Positions 34,446-43,390 of a stretch of 64,000 nt of DNA are shown in pieces. The stretch lies in assembly GCA_902775605.1 (NCBI GenBank), contig CACYNE010000005.1, positions 1 to 64,000 of the forward strand. Direction: 5' to 3'. The translations under genes were made by a program, and so were the position numbers. The notes beneath the pieces are model-generated. The model was given only the letters and a program-made list of their open reading frames with translations, was not told where the DNA came from and searched no databases. Source of the DNA: an uncultured Prevotellaceae bacterium (GTDB taxonomy: Bacteria; Bacteroidota; Bacteroidia; Bacteroidales; Bacteroidaceae). Position 1 is the stretch's first letter, and every line of letters begins with the position of its first letter.

Positions 34446-35264
34446 ATGGCAAAGAAGAAAATTCTATTTATCAATCAGGAAATTTCACCATACGTTCCTG
34501 ACACGACCATGTCAGTCATGGGCCGTGAAATCCCTCGCGCCATGCAAGAGAGGAACCATGAAATACGTACGTTCATGCCTAAGTGGGGCAACATCAATGA
34601 GCGCCGTGGTCAGTTGCATGAGGTTATCCGTCTTTCGGGCATGAACCTGATCATCAATGACACTGACCATCCCCTCATTATTAAGGTTGCTTCTATCACT
34701 TCTGCGCGCGTACAGGTGTATTTTATTGACAACGATGACTATTTTACCAAACGTCAGATGGCTGTCGATGAAAATGGAGAAGACTATGCCGACAACGGTG
34801 AACGTGCTATTTTCTTTGCACGTGGCGTCCTTGAAACGGTGAAGAAGTTGCGCTGGGTACCCGATATCATTCTCTGTCAAGGATGGATGAGCAACGTGGT
34901 GCCGTTCTATATCAAGACTGCTTATCGCGAAGAACCCTCATTTGCCAACACAAAGGTGGTTACTTCGCTCTATGGCAATAAATTGAAGAAAGATCTGGGC
35001 AACAACTTCAAGCAGTGTTTGGAGTTCCGCGATGCAACACCCGACTTGCTCACAGACTTCCCCGACGCCTTCACTCTCGATGATTTAGAGAAGCTGGCTA
35101 TTAATTATAGCGATGGCGTAGTGATGGCAGAGAAGGGAGCCAACAAGACCAGTTGCAAGTATGCCAAGAGCAAAGGAATACCCGTTCTTGAAACTCCTGG
35201 TGAGGACTTTGGTGATGCCTATGAGGCTTTCTTTGATCAAATTAAACCTGACGATCCGGAGTGA
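34446..35264 (+). CDS. Short glycogen/starch synthase (GT5 domain only)
   Basis: A 272-residue protein matching only the N-terminal (GT5) Rossmann domain of glycogen synthase: ILFINQEISPYVPDTTMS, MPKWGNINERRGQLHEVIR and PDIILCQGWMSNVVPFYIK. Standard GlgA has about 480 residues with a C-terminal GT-B domain carrying ADP-glucose contacts; that half is absent and no frameshifted remnant follows, since a different gene starts 35 nt on. Short forms occur in Bacteroidota. Whether it is catalytic alone or needs a partner is unknown. Confidence 0.85.
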   Translation: MAKKKILFINQEISPYVPDTTMSVMGREIPRAMQERNHEIRTFMPKWGNINERRGQLHEVIRLSGMNLIINDTDHPLIIKVASITSARVQVYFIDNDDYFTKRQMAVDENGEDYADNGERAIFFARGVLETVKKLRWVPDIILCQGWMSNVVPFYIKTAYREEPSFANTKVVTSLYGNKLKKDLGNNFKQCLEFRDATPDLLTDFPDAFTLDDLEKLAINYSDGVVMAEKGANKTSCKYAKSKGIPVLETPGEDFGDAYEAFFDQIKPDDPE

Positions 35265-35299
35265 CCGTCTTGTTTTGAACTCTTTATAAACATTCGTAA

Positions 35300-36772
35300 A
35301 TGAAACGATTCTACTATATGGCTGGTGTCGTCATGACGACTATGGCCATTTTCTCTTGTAGTGAAGATACATCTGGTGTAGGTCAGTCATTGACAAATGT
35401 CACTGACCAGTTAGACATTACTACCCTCGACATTGAGGTTGACTCCACACGCACAATCATTGCCGACTCAGTATTTACACTGGGGAACAGTTCTTATTTG
35501 GGTCGTGTACGCGACCCTGAAACTCAGGCTGATGTCAAGAGTGAGTTTACTACACAATTCCATCTGCTTGACAACATGTATATCTCACCCGACAGCAAGT
35601 TTATCAGTCGCGGCGATGATGGATTAGCTGCTGCTGATTCATGCGATATTATCCTTTACGTGTCAAGTCCATACAATGCAAAAGACAGTCTTTCGTCGGT
35701 CAAGATGAAAGTCTATGAACTTCAAAACACATTAGAAGAAGGCACTCGCTTCTACTCAAACTTCAATCCGCTGTCACGTGGTATGGTACGCACCAACGGA
35801 TTAGACAAGAGTAAGATGATTACCTTCCTGAATCAGATGGATACTGATGATGAGCGCAGTGAGAAAAATTATCTTGATAATATTCGCATCACGCTGAATG
35901 CGCCCTATACAGCTCCCGACGGTACGACCTATAATAATTATGGAACTTACCTCATTCGCCAGTATCACAAACATCCCGAGTTCTTCCGTAACTCATATAC
36001 CTTCTGTCACAATGTATGCCCAGGCTTTTTCTTTGAGATTACCGATGGCTATGGTTTCTATTCTAAGCTATCGAACATCGGTCTGAAAACCTATTATCGC
36101 GTACAGGGTGATACTAGCGTTGTCAGTGCGGCCTTTACGCTGGCTAGCACAAAAGAAGTACTGCAGACCACCTATATAACCAACGACAAGAAGGCAATTG
36201 AGAAGTTGGCGGCCGAAAAGGAGCACACTTATTTGAAGACTCCCGCAGGTTTGTTTACAGAGGTTGCCCTACCTGTCAAAAAGATTAAGCAGGGACATGA
36301 GAACGACTCACTGATCTCTGCAAAAATTTCATTCCAGCGTCTGAACAATCAGTCAAGCGACGAACGTCAGTTTGGCATTCCCCAGAGCCTGATGATGATT
36401 CAAAAAGACAGTCTGAAGACTTTCTTCGAGAACAACAAGTTGCCTGATAACAAGATGACCTATATCGTGTCATACAACTATAACGGCAGTACCTATAAGA
36501 ACAACAACACCTATAATTTCATTAATATCTCAAACCTTATCACTTCCCTTTGGAACATTCGTCAGAAGGGAGTGAGCGAGAATCCCAACTGGGAGGCAGA
36601 GCATCCAGACTGGAATAAGGTGGTTTTGGTACCCGTCAACTATAACAGCAGCACGTCAACCAGCGTTGATCACGATATGTCGCTAACCAGCATCCGCCTC
36701 GTGGGTGGTACAAAAAATCCCAACGAGCCAGTAAAAATGAGCGTGGTTTACGGAAAATTCAGAGAGCAATAA
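35300..36772 (+). CDS. DUF4270 lipoprotein
   Basis: A 490-residue lipoprotein with lipobox IFSC (Cys20). The SEDTSGVGQSL start after the Cys, then the DSVFTLGNSSYLGRVRDPETQ segment and SEFTTQFHLLDN, are the hallmarks of DUF4270, a Bacteroidota envelope family of unknown role. Mostly beta, with many Tyr and Asn; probably an outer-membrane-linked surface protein. It lies 35 nt after the glycogen-synthase-like gene, an adjacency I recall from other Bacteroidota. Confidence 0.87.
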   Translation: MKRFYYMAGVVMTTMAIFSCSEDTSGVGQSLTNVTDQLDITTLDIEVDSTRTIIADSVFTLGNSSYLGRVRDPETQADVKSEFTTQFHLLDNMYISPDSKFISRGDDGLAAADSCDIILYVSSPYNAKDSLSSVKMKVYELQNTLEEGTRFYSNFNPLSRGMVRTNGLDKSKMITFLNQMDTDDERSEKNYLDNIRITLNAPYTAPDGTTYNNYGTYLIRQYHKHPEFFRNSYTFCHNVCPGFFFEITDGYGFYSKLSNIGLKTYYRVQGDTSVVSAAFTLASTKEVLQTTYITNDKKAIEKLAAEKEHTYLKTPAGLFTEVALPVKKIKQGHENDSLISAKISFQRLNNQSSDERQFGIPQSLMMIQKDSLKTFFENNKLPDNKMTYIVSYNYNGSTYKNNNTYNFINISNLITSLWNIRQKGVSENPNWEAEHPDWNKVVLVPVNYNSSTSTSVDHDMSLTSIRLVGGTKNPNEPVKMSVVYGKFREQ

Positions 36773-36775
36773 ACT

Positions 36776-36904
36776 ATGGCTGACGGATATTTAGAAAAAC
36801 ATCAGGCTGACTACGAGGCTCGTAAAGAAGCATACCTGAGAAAAAAGAGGCATCTGCCCTACTCCAGGCCAAAGCCTCAGCGTCCTGATGATGAAGCATT
36901 ATAA
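36776..36904 (+). CDS. 42-residue basic protein
   Basis: A 42-codon frame starting 3 nt after the DUF4270 stop. The product begins MADGYLEKHQADYEARKEAY and continues with a Lys/Arg-rich segment and a Pro-rich, acidic end (RPDDEAL). Short homologous proteins with the MADGYLEKH start are, as far as I recall, conserved next to DUF4270 or nearby in Prevotella and Bacteroides. Evidence: tight spacing, ATG start, codon use like its neighbours, and a terminator directly after the stop. Confidence 0.65.
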   Translation: MADGYLEKHQADYEARKEAYLRKKRHLPYSRPKPQRPDDEAL

Positions 36905-36908
36905 AATA

Positions 36909-36947
36909 AATAGGAAGCGCTCGATTGAGTACTTCCTATTATTTTTA
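36909..36947. terminator. Bidirectional terminator between DUF4270/42-aa and SpoU genes
   Basis: AATAGGAAG (36909-36917) pairs with CTTCCTATT (36932-36940). A T-rich tract follows on the plus strand (ATTTTTAT) and on the minus strand (TATTTTAT), so it can end both converging transcripts. Confidence 0.75.
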
Positions 36948-36959
36948 TGATAAACATCC

Positions 36960-37745
36960 TTACGACAATCTTTGTCTCACTGCTTCAAACAGCAATATCG
37001 CAGCCGATACCGACACATTCAGTGAATCCAGTCGTCCACGCATGGGGATGCGGATATGTGCATCAGCTGCCTGACGCCATTGATCGGTCAGTCCAGTGGC
37101 CTCAGTACCCATCACTATTGCAGTACCGCCAGTCATATCTGTATCATAGTATAATTCCGAGTCTTGCAGTTGAGCTGTCAGAATACGGATACCACGGGCT
37201 TTCAGGAAGTCAATGCATTCTACAGAATCAACTGCTACCGTGGGAACTGTAAACAGTGCACCGATACTGGCGCGAATCAAATTCGGGTTATAGAGATCTG
37301 TTAATGGGTCGCAAATAATTACTGCATCAACCCCAGCAGCATCGGCAGAACGAAGCACGGCACCTAAGTTGCCTGGTTTCTCAACACTCTCCAAAATAAC
37401 AATCAATGGTTTTTCAGGCAACTTCAAATCTTTCAACCCCAACGTCTTTGAACGAACCACAGCAACGAGTCCCTCAGTACTGCCACGATAGGCAATCTTC
37501 TCATACACCTGAGGCGTTACCTCATAGATGTTATTGGCACTCTGCAATAGCGAAGTATCAAAGAAGAGAGTTGAACAATAATAGATGCTATCAATTTCGA
37601 GCCCTGCAGACAGACAATGTCCCAGTTCTCTAACACCCTCCACAACAAACATGCCCGAACGTTTACGCTCGGCACTCTTCTGTTGGAGCAGCACCAACTG
37701 CTTCACTTTCTGATTCTGTAAACTGGAAATAAACTGATGTTCCAT
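36960..37745 (-). CDS. SpoU/TrmH-family RNA 2'-O-methyltransferase
   Basis: A 261-residue SPOUT enzyme, distinct from the one at 6667. The N-terminal substrate-binding part has ERKRSGMFVVEGVRELGHCL; the catalytic part has ESVEKPGNLGAVLRSADAAG, MGTEATGLTDQW and DSLNVSVSAAILLFE. It methylates a ribose 2'-OH in rRNA or tRNA. The frame is open upstream through the tRNA gene, but the ATG at 37743-37745 gives the family start. It lies 8 nt after tRNA-Gly on the same strand. Confidence 0.88.
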   Translation of the reverse strand: MEHQFISSLQNQKVKQLVLLQQKSAERKRSGMFVVEGVRELGHCLSAGLEIDSIYYCSTLFFDTSLLQSANNIYEVTPQVYEKIAYRGSTEGLVAVVRSKTLGLKDLKLPEKPLIVILESVEKPGNLGAVLRSADAAGVDAVIICDPLTDLYNPNLIRASIGALFTVPTVAVDSVECIDFLKARGIRILTAQLQDSELYYDTDMTGGTAIVMGTEATGLTDQWRQAADAHIRIPMRGRLDSLNVSVSAAILLFEAVRQRLS

Positions 37746-37753
37746 GATAAAAG

Positions 37754-37826
37754 AGCGGAATACGGGACTCGAACCCGCGACCCTCGGCTTGGGAAGCCAA
37801 TGCTCTACCAACTGAGCTAATTCCGC
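37754..37826 (-). tRNA. tRNA-Gly (anticodon CCC)
   Basis: A 73-nt cloverleaf on the minus strand. Acceptor GCGGAAT pairs with ATTCCGC; D arm AGCTCAGTTGGTAGAGC; anticodon stem TTGGC/GCCGA around loop TTCCCAA gives anticodon CCC (reads GGG); T arm CGGGTTCGAGTCCCG. CCA is not encoded. It is followed by the SpoU gene after 8 nt. Confidence 0.93.
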
Positions 37827-37839
37827 ATTGACACCCTTG

Positions 37840-37912
<73 letters not shown>

Positions 37913-37933
37913 AACCCTTTTGTTTTGCGGATG

Positions 37934-37941
37934 CAAAGGTA
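37934..37941 (-). promoter_or_regulatory. Promoter of the tRNA-Thr/tRNA-Gly transcript
   Basis: TACCTTTG on the minus strand with TTTG 20 nt upstream, matching the full Bacteroidota consensus; 21 nt before tRNA-Thr. The box lies inside a 9-bp inverted repeat (37929-37937 and 37952-37960). Confidence 0.8.
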
Positions 37942-38009
37942 ATACTTTTTTTTTGCATCCACAAATTTTACTCGCACTTTTTTCGTACACACTATAAAAA
38001 TGACACAAA

Positions 38010-38043
38010 AACTCCCGACTGGCCTTACTGACCGTCGGGAGTT
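38010..38043 (-). terminator. Terminator of the nuo operon
   Basis: AACTCCCGAC (38010-38019) pairs perfectly with GTCGGGAGTT (38034-38043); on the minus strand the stem is followed by TTTTGTG. It lies 28 nt after the nuoN stop. Confidence 0.85.
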
Positions 38044-38070
38044 AAAAAGATATATTATCTATGCAAATGG

Positions 38071-39513
38071 TTAGAGTACTATTACAGCCTTGTCAATCCA
38101 TTCATAGATGCATGAGCAAATACCGAAGAGCAGGATGCCCGCAGTGCAAATGGCGAGGCTCCAGTTGATAGCAGCGCCATTTTTGAATGTGGGCAGTGGA
38201 TTCTCCTCCTTAGTGATATACATGGCCTTCACGATGAGCAGATAGTAGTAAAGGCTCACCACTGTGTTAATCAGGGCGATGAACACCACGAAGTATGGCC
38301 AGAAAGGAGCACTCTCGTGACCACCTACGGCTGCCATAAACACAAAGAACTTAGAGAACATGCCTGCAAACGGGGGAATACCTGCCAGTGAGAAGAGGGC
38401 GAGCGTCATGAGCAGAGCCAACTTCGGATTGGTCTGATAGAGTCCGTTGTATGCATTCATCTGCGTCTTACCACCATTGTTCTCTTCAACTGTACTAATC
38501 ACAGTGAACACAGCCATGTTAGCAGCCACATAGACCAACACGTAGAAGGTCAGAGCGGTGAGGCTGGCAGCAGAGTTACCAACCACAGCCAACATGATGT
38601 AACCGGCCTGTGAGATAGAAGAGAAAGCCATGAAGCGCTTCAGCTCATTCTGACGGATAGCCATGAGGTTACCCACAGTAATCGTGAGCATGATGACAAT
38701 CCAAAGCAGCGGCTCCCAATATTCCACCAGGCGACCGAATACATGCATCAGGATAATGGCCAGCGTCAGCGTAGCAGCACCCTTGGACACAACACTCAGG
38801 TAACCAGTAACAGGCGTAGGAGCTCCCTCGTAGGTGTCGGCCGTCCAGAAGTGAAAAGGCACCAATGAAATCTTAAAGCCCAGACCGCTGAAGAAGAACA
38901 CCATACCCATCACGGTGAGCGGAGTGAAACGAATCATCTCTGCCATATCGTCGAAGTACAATGTACCCACAGCACCATAGAGGAACGAGATGCCATAGAG
39001 CATTACGCCACTCGAAAAGGTAGCAGTTAGGATGTACTTGGCAGCAGCCTCAGCAGACTTCTGCTTATAACGATCGAAAGCCACGAGGCAAGCCATAGGC
39101 ACTGAAGCCATCTCAAGTCCAAGGAAGAACATCAAGAAGTGACCTGATGACATCATCACATACATGCCAAGCAACGTAGAGAGAACCAGTACATAGAACT
39201 CACCAGAGATCTTCTCCGCATTGTTCTTAATCCACGACTGTGACATCACGACAACAATAAACGTACCCAGTGTAAGCACGGTCTTCATCACATTGACAAT
39301 GGCAGACGAAACATAAAGACCTCCGAAGGCCGAAGATGGATCTGCGGTAAAACAGGGCACCAACTGACAAAGCAGCAACGCTCCTGTAAGAACACTCAAC
39401 ACATAGGTCTTACGAGAACTCTTACTCAGTGCAAAGTCTGCACAGAATACGATAATCAAGGCCAACATCAGTGTTGCCTCAGGAATCATATTTAAAAATT
39501 GACTGTAATCCAT
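38071..39513 (-). CDS. nuoN: NADH-quinone oxidoreductase subunit N
   Basis: A 480-residue polytopic protein (about 14 helices), one of three antiporter-like proton-pumping subunits of the complex I membrane arm. Conserved are the FFLGLEMASVPMACLVAF segment with its Glu, KISLVPFHFWTADTYEGAPTP and GYLSVVSKGAATLTL with the channel Lys residues, and RFMAFSSISQAGYIML. Last gene of the operon, 15 nt after nuoM; a strong terminator follows. Confidence 0.94.
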   Translation of the reverse strand: MDYSQFLNMIPEATLMLALIIVFCADFALSKSSRKTYVLSVLTGALLLCQLVPCFTADPSSAFGGLYVSSAIVNVMKTVLTLGTFIVVVMSQSWIKNNAEKISGEFYVLVLSTLLGMYVMMSSGHFLMFFLGLEMASVPMACLVAFDRYKQKSAEAAAKYILTATFSSGVMLYGISFLYGAVGTLYFDDMAEMIRFTPLTVMGMVFFFSGLGFKISLVPFHFWTADTYEGAPTPVTGYLSVVSKGAATLTLAIILMHVFGRLVEYWEPLLWIVIMLTITVGNLMAIRQNELKRFMAFSSISQAGYIMLAVVGNSAASLTALTFYVLVYVAANMAVFTVISTVEENNGGKTQMNAYNGLYQTNPKLALLMTLALFSLAGIPPFAGMFSKFFVFMAAVGGHESAPFWPYFVVFIALINTVVSLYYYLLIVKAMYITKEENPLPTFKNGAAINWSLAICTAGILLFGICSCIYEWIDKAVIVL

Positions 39514-39528
39514 ATCTTTATTCCTCCT

Positions 39529-41037
39529 TTACATTACACCGATTGACTTAAGAATATTACCAGCGGCAGGTGAAATCATATCGCTAAAGAAGAAGGGAGC
39601 GCAACCCAGACCTGCCACACAGAAGATAAGGCAGCACACAGCAACGCGCTCGTCCCATGTTGCATCAGTAAGTTCCAAGAAGTGCTTGTTCTCTACCTCA
39701 CCATAAAGAATCTTACCAACCACGCGAAGGATGTAAACTGCCGTCACCACAATCGACGTACATGCAATGATAGTAGCCACCATGCGGAACGAAGATGAGG
39801 GATCGCCAGCTACGGCATTGGCACTGAACGAACCAACAAAGATGGTCATCTCTGCAATAAAACCAGAGAAACCGGGAAGACCTAAGTTAGCCAAACCAGC
39901 AATGACATACCCCACAGCCAGGAAAGGCATAATCTTCATCAAGCCTGCCAACTCGCGGATGTCACGAGTATGGGTACGACCGTAAATCATACCGATGAGG
40001 GCAAAGAAGAGGGCGGTCATCAAACCATGAGACAGCATCTGCAGAATGGCACCTGTGCAAGCCGTCTGTTGCATCATGAGCAGAGCGAAAAGTACCAAGC
40101 CACAGTGAGACACTGAAGAATAAGCATTAATATACTTCAGATCGGTTTGTACGCAAGCACTCAATGCACCATAAACCACAGAGATGGTGGTCAGAATCAG
40201 GAAAATCCAAGACAGGTTCTGTGCAGCATCAGGCAGCAAGTACATAGCTAAACGGAAACAGCCATAGCCGCCGAGTTTCATCAGTACACCAGCGTGGAGC
40301 ATAGATACTGCTGTGGGAGCAGAAGCGTGACCGTCAGGAGACCATGTGTGGAATGGGAACAAAGCACCCAACACGCCAAAACCGATGAAGATGAAGGGGA
40401 AGAATGCGTTCTGCACCTCCTCAGGAATATTGTGCATAGCAGCAATCTCATTAACGTTCATCGTGGTATGACCACTGAAGTAATAGATGCCTAGCATACC
40501 GAGAATCAACAGAGCAGAACCACCCATCAGCATCAGGGTCAACTTCATGGCCGAGTACTCCTTGCGACCACTACCCCATACACCAATCAGCAGATACATA
40601 GGAATCAGAGCTACCTCATAAAACATGAACATGGCAAACATGTCGGTGCAGATAAAGAATCCAAACACACCCGTAGAAAGGAGGGTGAACCAAAGGAAAT
40701 ACTCCTTGGTGAGGGGCTTCAACTGCCAAGAGGCAAACGTACCTGTAAATACAATGATACTTGACAGCAGCAACATTACGACAGAAATGCCGTCAACGCC
40801 AACGCTGTATGCAATATTCAAAGGCTTGAACCAAGGCGTAGAAGCAATGAGCAACATCTCTGCATCATTACCTGCGTTACGCTCGGTCACGAAATAGTAG
40901 CAAAGCCATATTGAGAGGGCGAGCAGGCAAGATGAGCCAGCCACCATCACGCCACGCACCTGGTTGAGGTTGCGGGAAATCCACAATCCCAGAAGCATCA
41001 GGACGGGAATTAGTACGAATAGACTTAATATGTTCAT
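39529..41037 (-). CDS. nuoM: NADH-quinone oxidoreductase subunit M
   Basis: A 502-residue antiporter-like subunit with about 14 helices. SVGVDGISVVMLLLSSI, FMFYEVALIPMYLLIGVWG with the key Glu, FPFHTWSPDGHASAPTAVSM and KYINAYSSVSHCGLV are the family landmarks of the proton path. It sits between nuoL and nuoN as usual. The nuoL-nuoM spacer is an 8-bp tandem repeat. Confidence 0.95.
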   Translation of the reverse strand: MNILSLFVLIPVLMLLGLWISRNLNQVRGVMVAGSSCLLALSIWLCYYFVTERNAGNDAEMLLIASTPWFKPLNIAYSVGVDGISVVMLLLSSIIVFTGTFASWQLKPLTKEYFLWFTLLSTGVFGFFICTDMFAMFMFYEVALIPMYLLIGVWGSGRKEYSAMKLTLMLMGGSALLILGMLGIYYFSGHTTMNVNEIAAMHNIPEEVQNAFFPFIFIGFGVLGALFPFHTWSPDGHASAPTAVSMLHAGVLMKLGGYGCFRLAMYLLPDAAQNLSWIFLILTTISVVYGALSACVQTDLKYINAYSSVSHCGLVLFALLMMQQTACTGAILQMLSHGLMTALFFALIGMIYGRTHTRDIRELAGLMKIMPFLAVGYVIAGLANLGLPGFSGFIAEMTIFVGSFSANAVAGDPSSSFRMVATIIACTSIVVTAVYILRVVGKILYGEVENKHFLELTDATWDERVAVCCLIFCVAGLGCAPFFFSDMISPAAGNILKSIGVM

Positions 41038-41042
41038 TTTCG

Positions 41043-41074
41043 TTATTACGTTTTTTCGTTAATACGATATTACG
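41043..41074. repeat. Tandem repeat, 8-bp unit x4 (nuoL-nuoM spacer)
   Basis: Plus-strand units TTATTACG, TTTTTTCG, TTAATACG and ATATTACG, sharing the ending TACG or TTCG, in the 40-bp spacer between nuoM (start 41037) and nuoL (stop 41078). Confidence 0.65.
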
Positions 41075-41077
41075 ACT

Positions 41078-43069
41078 TTACAATGCGAGCAGAACGAGCG
41101 TCAGCGCCACGGTGCCAGTGAGGAACCAAACGGCATACCTACGAACATCACCACTCTGCCAAGCACGCAGACTCTCACCGCCCTCGTTGGCACCCCAAGC
41201 CAGGAAGTTGAACGTTCCGTCAACAATGTGGCGGTCGAACCAAGCAATAGGCGTAGAAACGCAGCGGAAGATAATACGATGTGTGACATACTGCCAGATC
41301 TCATCCTGATAGAAACGCTTGTATGCTGCGCGATGCAACTTAGGGAACGTCTTATACAGGCGGTCAGCAATAGGCTGACTCTCACCTTTATAAATATACG
41401 TAGCCAGACAAATGCTCAGGATAGCAATCACCGTAGAGGTAGCTGCAATCTGTGTGTTGAAGTGGATGGTGTAGTCAGTACCAGCTGCAGAAACGAAACT
41501 GCCAAAACTGCCGCCCCAACCAAGGAAGCCTGCGAGAGTTGAGTAAACACCCACACCAACGGTAATGACACAAAGAACAATCAGAGGAATGGTCATCGTC
41601 AGCGGAGCCTCGTGAGGCGTATGATGCTCGTGAGCCTCCTTGTTCTCTGTACCCCAGAAGATACCGTAGTACAGACGGAACATATAAAAGGCGGTCATAG
41701 CAGCAATACCAGTCATAATCCATCCAACTACTGGGCTGTACTCCATGCAGGCGGTGATAATCTCATCCTTTGAGCTGAAGCCCGAGAAGAAAGGAATACC
41801 AGCGATGGCCAGACATGAGATAAGGAAGGTTACGTGAGTGATTGGCATATACTTGCGCAGACCACCCATCAAAGCCATTTCGTTAGAATGAACAGCATGG
41901 ATGATACATCCGGCACCAAGGAACAGACAAGCCTTGAACATAGCGTGGGTAAACAGGTGGAACATACCAGCCATATAACCCAACTGAGCGTGGTTGTCGA
42001 GCACGGCACCATGATGTCCTGGCAGCGATACGCCGAGGGCCACCATCATAAATGCAATCTGAGAGATGGTTGAGAAAGCGAGCACACGCTTGATATCACT
42101 CTGGGCACATGCCACAGCAGCTGCATAGAAAGCGGTGATAACACCAACCCAAACTACAATACTCATGGCCTGAGGAGCGTACTCAATCCAAAGAGGGAAC
42201 ATACGTGCAATCTGGAACACACCAGCTACCACCATCGTTGCAGCGTGGATCAGTGCAGATACAGGTGTTGGGCCCTCCATGGCATCAGGCAGCCAGATGT
42301 GCAAGGGGAACATTGCACTCTTACCTGCACCACCGATAAACATCAGCACAAGTGCAGTAGGCAGGATGAATCCACCAGCAGCAACAGCCTTTGCCATATT
42401 TCCTTCGATGAAAGGTGTTGTGCCCTGCCCCATCACGATGTCGCCAGCAAATGAGAAGCTGAACGAATCGGTGAAGTAACCAAAGGTCAGAATACCGATA
42501 AGGAAGAACATATCAGCAAAGCGAGTTACGATGAAAGCCTTCTTAGATGCAGCGATAGCTGGCTTCAAAGGATAGTAGAAACCAATAAGCAAGTAAGAAG
42601 AAACACCCACCAACTCCCAGAACATATACATCTGGAAAATGTTAGTAGCAAGTACCAGACCCAGCATTGACATAGTGAAGAGGCTCAGGAAAGCATAATA
42701 ACGCTGAAAGCCTTTCTCACCATGCATATAGCCGAATGAATAGATGTGTACCATCAACGATACAGTAGAGATGACCACGAGCATCATCACTGAGATAGGA
42801 TCAAGCAAGATACCCATGTCGAAGTGAAGATTACCCAGAGGCAACCAAGTGAAGTTGAAGGGCACGATAGTCTGGAACACACCCTCTGCAGTACGGTCAG
42901 CCGTGAAATAAGTGATAGCTGTCCAATAAGAGAGAATAGTAACCAGCGACAGCGAGCAAGTGCCGATGAGTCCGGCAGTCTTGTGCTGCATCTTCATGCC
43001 AGCCAGTCCTAACACGATGAAGGACAGTAGCGGCAGAAGCAGAATCAAATAAGATAATTCGTAGATCAT
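41078..43069 (-). CDS. nuoL: NADH-quinone oxidoreductase subunit L
   Basis: A 663-residue subunit with about 15-16 helices, the largest antiporter-like unit, carrying the long lateral helix at its C-terminus. MFWELVGVSSYLLIGFYY holds the conserved Glu; FPLHIWLPDAMEGPTPVSAL and KRVLAFSTISQIAFM hold channel residues, and GGLRKYMPITHVTFLISCLA follows. Longer than some homologues, with an insertion-rich C-terminal region. It follows nuoK by 9 nt. Confidence 0.95.
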   Translation of the reverse strand: MIYELSYLILLLPLLSFIVLGLAGMKMQHKTAGLIGTCSLSLVTILSYWTAITYFTADRTAEGVFQTIVPFNFTWLPLGNLHFDMGILLDPISVMMLVVISTVSLMVHIYSFGYMHGEKGFQRYYAFLSLFTMSMLGLVLATNIFQMYMFWELVGVSSYLLIGFYYPLKPAIAASKKAFIVTRFADMFFLIGILTFGYFTDSFSFSFAGDIVMGQGTTPFIEGNMAKAVAAGGFILPTALVLMFIGGAGKSAMFPLHIWLPDAMEGPTPVSALIHAATMVVAGVFQIARMFPLWIEYAPQAMSIVVWVGVITAFYAAAVACAQSDIKRVLAFSTISQIAFMMVALGVSLPGHHGAVLDNHAQLGYMAGMFHLFTHAMFKACLFLGAGCIIHAVHSNEMALMGGLRKYMPITHVTFLISCLAIAGIPFFSGFSSKDEIITACMEYSPVVGWIMTGIAAMTAFYMFRLYYGIFWGTENKEAHEHHTPHEAPLTMTIPLIVLCVITVGVGVYSTLAGFLGWGGSFGSFVSAAGTDYTIHFNTQIAATSTVIAILSICLATYIYKGESQPIADRLYKTFPKLHRAAYKRFYQDEIWQYVTHRIIFRCVSTPIAWFDRHIVDGTFNFLAWGANEGGESLRAWQSGDVRRYAVWFLTGTVALTLVLLAL

Positions 43070-43078
43070 AACGTCGTT

Positions 43079-43387
43079 TTATCCTTTCATGTTAGTAATA
43101 GCGTCCACACTGTCACTCTTGAAGTTGCGGTAGACATTAATAATAATCGCGATAGCCACAGCACTCTCAGCTGCACTTACACCGATAGAGAAGAGTGTCA
43201 TGAAGAAACCCTCCAACTCACCAGGGAAGAGCAGACGATTGAACGCGGCAAAATTGATATCAACGGCATTCAGTACCAGCTCAATAGAGATGAGCATGGC
43301 AATGAGGTTGCGACGGGTGACAAAACCATAGACGCCGATGAAGAACAGCAGTGCGCTAAGCACGAAATAACATTCTACAGGTACCAT
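43079..43387 (-). CDS. nuoK: NADH-quinone oxidoreductase subunit K
   Basis: A 102-residue three-helix membrane subunit. LIAMLISIELVLNAVDINF contains the helix-2 Glu, and FSIGVSAAESAVAIAIIINVY contains the second conserved Glu of the proton path. 3 nt after nuoJ. Confidence 0.94.
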   Translation of the reverse strand: MVPVECYFVLSALLFFIGVYGFVTRRNLIAMLISIELVLNAVDINFAAFNRLLFPGELEGFFMTLFSIGVSAAESAVAIAIIINVYRNFKSDSVDAITNMKG

Positions 43388-43390
43388 AGC

